DNA of 6,413 nucleotides, from NCBI GenBank assembly GCA_013695925.1, contig JACCZO010000043.1, forward strand, positions 1 to 6,413, in the 5' to 3' direction. The notes beneath the pieces are model-generated. The model had not been told where the DNA came from. It saw only the letters and a program-made list of their open reading frames with translations, and made no database searches. Below, piece after piece: positions 3,461-6,413 of the stretch. The DNA is from Chthoniobacterales bacterium. GTDB taxonomy: Bacteria; Verrucomicrobiota; Verrucomicrobiia; Chthoniobacterales; UBA10450. Numbering within the stretch: the first letter of the stretch is position 1; each line of letters begins with the position of its first letter. Both the position numbers and the translations under genes were made by a program.

Positions 3461-6413
3461 CGCCGACTCCTTCGTTCATCTGCACCTCCACACCGAGTAT
3501 TCGCTGCTCGATGGCGCGGTGCGGATGAAGCAGTTGATGGAGAAAGCTGCCGCCCTGAAGATGCCGGCGGTTGCGATTACCGATCACGGCAACCTCTTTG
3601 GGGCGATTGAATTTTATCAAGCGGCCACGAGCGCCGGGATCAAACCGATCATCGGTGTCGAGGCTTACATCGCGCCAGGTTCGATCAAAGACCGTCCGAG
3701 TTCACAGCGCGATGCGGCCAATCATTTCACCCTCCTCGCGCGCAACGAGGCCGGTTATCGCAACCTCGTTAGGCTGATGTCGACCGCCCATCTCGAAGGG
3801 ATGCATTACAAGCCGCGGATCGACAAGGAACTGCTCGCCGCGCACTCCGAGGGATTGATTGGGATGAGTGCGTGCCTCAAGGGCGAGATCAACATGGCCA
3901 TCCAGGCGAATCAGCTCGACAAAGCGCGGGCCAGCGCGGCGACCTATCGCGACATCCTGGGCGCGGAAAATTTCTTTCTCGAACTGCACGATCACGGCCT
4001 CGAGGCGCAGCGGAAATGCAACGCGGCTTTGCCCACGATCGCACGCGAGTTCGGTCTCGGGTTGGTCGCGGCGAACGATGTCCATTTTCTCGAGCGCAGC
4101 CATCACGAAGCGCACGACGTCATGATCTGCATTGGCATCCAGAAAATGGTGCAGGACGAAAAGCGTATGCGTTACACCCCGGAGCTTTATTTCAAAAGCG
4201 CCGAGGAAATGCACGCGCTTTTTCCGGATCACCCGGAAGCGATTTCGAACACCATCGCGATCGCGGAGCGCTGCGATCTCAAGCTGGAATTCGGGACTTC
4301 GAAGTTTCCGGAATACGAACCGCCCGCGGGCCAGACACGCGAGCAATACTTGCGCGAGCTCTGCAAGGCCGGCCTGCGCAAACGGTTCGGCGAGCGCGGC
4401 GCCAACGACCCCGAGATTTGTGCTCGCTACGACAAAGAGATCGCCGTCCTCGAGAAGACCGGCTTCGTCAGCTACTTTCTCATCGTTTGGGACTTCATCC
4501 ATTTCGCGAAAGAACATGGCATTCCAGTCGGTCCGGGGCGCGGTTCCGCCGCCGGTTCGCTCATCGCCTACGTCCTTGAAATTACCGACATCGATCCGCT
4601 CAAATTCGGTTTGCAATTTGAGCGATTCCTCAATCCCGAGCGCGTTTCGCCGCCGGACATCGACGTCGATTTTTGCGAAGCGCGACGTGGCGAGGTGCTA
4701 GAGTATGTCCGGCAAAAATACGGCGAGCGGCGCGTCTCGCAGATTATCACTTTCGGCAAACTGAAAGCGAAGAGCGTGGTGCGCGATGTCGGCCGCGTCA
4801 TGGGCCTGAGCTACGCCGATTGCGACCGCCTCGCGAAGATGATCCCAAACGAGTTGAACATTACGCTCGCCCAGGCGGCCGAGAAAACGCCCGACCTGAA
4901 ACGCGCGATCGAGACGGAACCGGCGACCCGCCAACTCTGGGAATACGCCGGTTTGCTCGAAGGCCTCTCGCGCGGCGCCGGGGTGCACGCTGCCGGGGTC
5001 GTGATCGGCGATCGCGATTTATCGGAATACGTCCCGCTCTGCCGCGACGCGAAGGGCAACGATATCGTGAGCCAGTACGCAATGGGACCGCTGACCGATC
5101 TCGGAATGCTGAAGATGGATTTTCTCGGGCTCAAAACACTCACCGTGATCGAGGACACGCTGACGTTGATTCGCGAGCACGAGGCGGACTTTTCGCTCAC
5201 GAACATCCCACTGGATGACGCGGAGAGCTTCGCCCTCTTCAATCGCGGCGAAACGATCGGCCTTTTCCAAATGGAATCGAGCGGGATGACCAGCGTCTCG
5301 AAGCAGATGAACGTGCAAAAGCTCGACGACATCATGGCCTTGATCGCACTCTACCGGCCCGGCCCGATGGACCTGATCGGTGATTACATCCAGCGCAAGA
5401 AAGGCCTGAAGAAAATCCGCTACGAGCATCCGCTTCTCAAGGAGGTCTGCGCCGACACCTACGGCGTCATGATTTACCAGGAACAGGTGACGGCTGCCGC
5501 CAATCTGTTGGCTGGCTATTCGTTAGGCCAGTCCGATTTACTGCGCCGCGCGATGGGCAAAAAGGATAAGGCGAAGATGGCGAAGGAGCGCGCCAATTTC
5601 ATTGCGGGCTGCGCGCGAACGAACAAGATCCCGGAGAAAAAAGCGAGCCCGATTTTCGATCTCCTGGAAAAATTTGCCGGCTACGGATTCAACAAAAGCC
5701 ACAGCGCGGCCTACGGCGTGATCAGCTATCAGACGGCGTATCTCAAAGCACATTACCCGGTCGAGTTCATGGCCGGTTTGTTAAGCAACGAGATCAGCAA
5801 GACTGACAATAAAATTTCGCTTTTCGTCGGGGAGTGTAAACGAATGGGAATTCCCATCCTGCCGCCGGATATGAATCGGAGCAGCCTGAAGTTTACCCCG
5901 GAGCCTAACGACCGCGGAATGGCCATCCGCTACGGCCTGGCGGCGATCAAGAACGTCGGGGGAGGCGCGATGGCCGCGGCAATCGCGGAGCGGGAACGGG
6001 GAGGGGACTTCACCTCGCTGGAAGATTTTTGCAGCCGGGTCGATTCCCGGATCGCGAATCGCAAGATCCTCGAAAGCCTGGTCAAGGCCGGCGCCTTTGA
6101 TTTTCTCGGACGCGATCGCGCGGAACTCTTTGCCTGCATCGAGGAGACGCTGGCCTCCGCCGCCACCGCGCATCGCGACCGCGCCGTTGGGCAGGTGTCG
6201 CTCTTTGGCGATCTTCCACCGGCGGCGATCACGCCCAGAAATCGGGACTACGCGCAGTGGAGCGAGCGCGAGAAGTTATCCTACGAAAAGGAACTACTGG
6301 GCTTCTACGTCACCGGTCATCCGCTCGACCCGTATGCGCACCTCTTCGCCTCCGGCAAATATCAAACCATCACGTCGTTAGGCGAACTGGACGATCGCGC
6401 CACCTTCACGATT
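3456..6413 (+). CDS. dnaE: DNA polymerase III subunit alpha (partial, 3' end outside window)
   Basis: This is the replicative DNA polymerase catalytic subunit, which extends primers at the fork together with the clamp. The first 986 codons are present; the frame stays open to the edge, where the OB-fold begins (GELDDRATFTI). E. coli DnaE has 1160 residues, so roughly 170-200 are missing. The N-terminal PHP domain (FVHLHLHTEYSLLDG) keeps likely metal ligands His10, His12, Asp19, His44, Glu69, His90, Cys140, Asp208 and His210. The polymerase core shows GPGRGSAAGS (359-368), PDIDVDF with Asp401 and Asp403, and KMDFLGLKTLT with Asp555, all at E. coli numbers. A helix-hairpin-helix region (about 820-885) and a clamp-binding motif QVSLF (913-917) follow. 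The start is fixed: in-frame TAG (3444) and TGA (3447) precede this ATG, with only two codons between. No Shine-Dalgarno sequence is evident. It is a core chromosomal gene that marks the right border of the accessory region. Confidence 0.98.
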   Translation, partial: MPADSFVHLHLHTEYSLLDGAVRMKQLMEKAAALKMPAVAITDHGNLFGAIEFYQAATSAGIKPIIGVEAYIAPGSIKDRPSSQRDAANHFTLLARNEAGYRNLVRLMSTAHLEGMHYKPRIDKELLAAHSEGLIGMSACLKGEINMAIQANQLDKARASAATYRDILGAENFFLELHDHGLEAQRKCNAALPTIAREFGLGLVAANDVHFLERSHHEAHDVMICIGIQKMVQDEKRMRYTPELYFKSAEEMHALFPDHPEAISNTIAIAERCDLKLEFGTSKFPEYEPPAGQTREQYLRELCKAGLRKRFGERGANDPEICARYDKEIAVLEKTGFVSYFLIVWDFIHFAKEHGIPVGPGRGSAAGSLIAYVLEITDIDPLKFGLQFERFLNPERVSPPDIDVDFCEARRGEVLEYVRQKYGERRVSQIITFGKLKAKSVVRDVGRVMGLSYADCDRLAKMIPNELNITLAQAAEKTPDLKRAIETEPATRQLWEYAGLLEGLSRGAGVHAAGVVIGDRDLSEYVPLCRDAKGNDIVSQYAMGPLTDLGMLKMDFLGLKTLTVIEDTLTLIREHEADFSLTNIPLDDAESFALFNRGETIGLFQMESSGMTSVSKQMNVQKLDDIMALIALYRPGPMDLIGDYIQRKKGLKKIRYEHPLLKEVCADTYGVMIYQEQVTAAANLLAGYSLGQSDLLRRAMGKKDKAKMAKERANFIAGCARTNKIPEKKASPIFDLLEKFAGYGFNKSHSAAYGVISYQTAYLKAHYPVEFMAGLLSNEISKTDNKISLFVGECKRMGIPILPPDMNRSSLKFTPEPNDRGMAIRYGLAAIKNVGGGAMAAAIAERERGGDFTSLEDFCSRVDSRIANRKILESLVKAGAFDFLGRDRAELFACIEETLASAATAHRDRAVGQVSLFGDLPPAAITPRNRDYAQWSEREKLSYEKELLGFYVTGHPLDPYAHLFASGKYQTITSLGELDDRATFTI

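Noticed and set aside
3074..3610. A 178-codon plus-strand frame spanning the spacer into dnaE
   Set aside because: It overlaps the end of the PD-(D/E)XK gene and the start of dnaE in another frame, is Arg/Ser/Pro-rich, and has no family resemblance.
3702..4616. A 304-codon open frame on the minus strand
   Set aside because: It lies wholly antisense to the well-supported dnaE polymerase and PHP coding region, and its translation shows no family motif. Long antisense frames are common opposite GC-rich genes.
1..6413. CRISPR array, tRNA, rRNA, insertion sequence or attachment site
   Set aside because: I saw no regularly spaced repeats, no cloverleaf-like or rRNA sequence, no transposase coding region and no flanking direct repeats long enough to support any of these.

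Overview
This is a bacterial chromosomal window that joins a small accessory region (about 1-3190) to a core replication gene (3456 to the right edge). It looks like DNA of moderately high GC. In hand-counted 60-base rows, dnaE has 60-65% GC (rows 4501 and 5341), while the gene at 2365-3189 has about 46% (rows 2461 and 2521). The DnaE type, the short agmatine-deiminase type and weak or absent Shine-Dalgarno sequences would fit a Verrucomicrobiota-like or other environmental bacterium. That assignment is a guess; no marker in the window settles it.

Left edge (1-207, + strand): a relic of the N-terminus of a type I restriction-modification methyltransferase (HsdM). The family's opening block and its 'PEDPDEY..ENVFWVPP' block are both recognisable. 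About 20 residues between them are missing, and the reading frame dies soon after at a 10-bp palindrome. Its stop overlaps the end of the convergent next gene.

Accessory genes (197-3189): a minus-strand, short-form agmatine/peptidylarginine deiminase-family enzyme with all its catalytic residues is transcribed away from a plus-strand two-gene operon. The operon encodes a beta-CASP metallo-beta-lactamase nuclease (RNase J/CPSF73-like, with the His form of motif C that points to RNA) and, after one spacer base, a PD-(D/E)XK nuclease-like protein of unknown function. A 67-bp divergent spacer and the first bases of the deiminase gene hold AT-rich inverted repeats and a possible promoter. Two nucleases of different folds in one tight operon, beside a dead type I methyltransferase gene, is the best candidate here for an undescribed, possibly defence-related module. 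Its function is inference only.

Right part (3190-6413): a 266-bp spacer carries a 7-bp-stem inverted repeat and a good sigma70-like promoter. Its -10 box ends 8 bases before the dnaE start codon, so the dnaE mRNA may be leaderless. dnaE encodes the alpha subunit of DNA polymerase III. The first 986 codons are present and the gene runs off the window at the start of its OB-fold. The polymerase aspartates fall at 401, 403 and 555, the same numbers as in E. coli DnaE, and the PHP domain looks metal-binding and intact.
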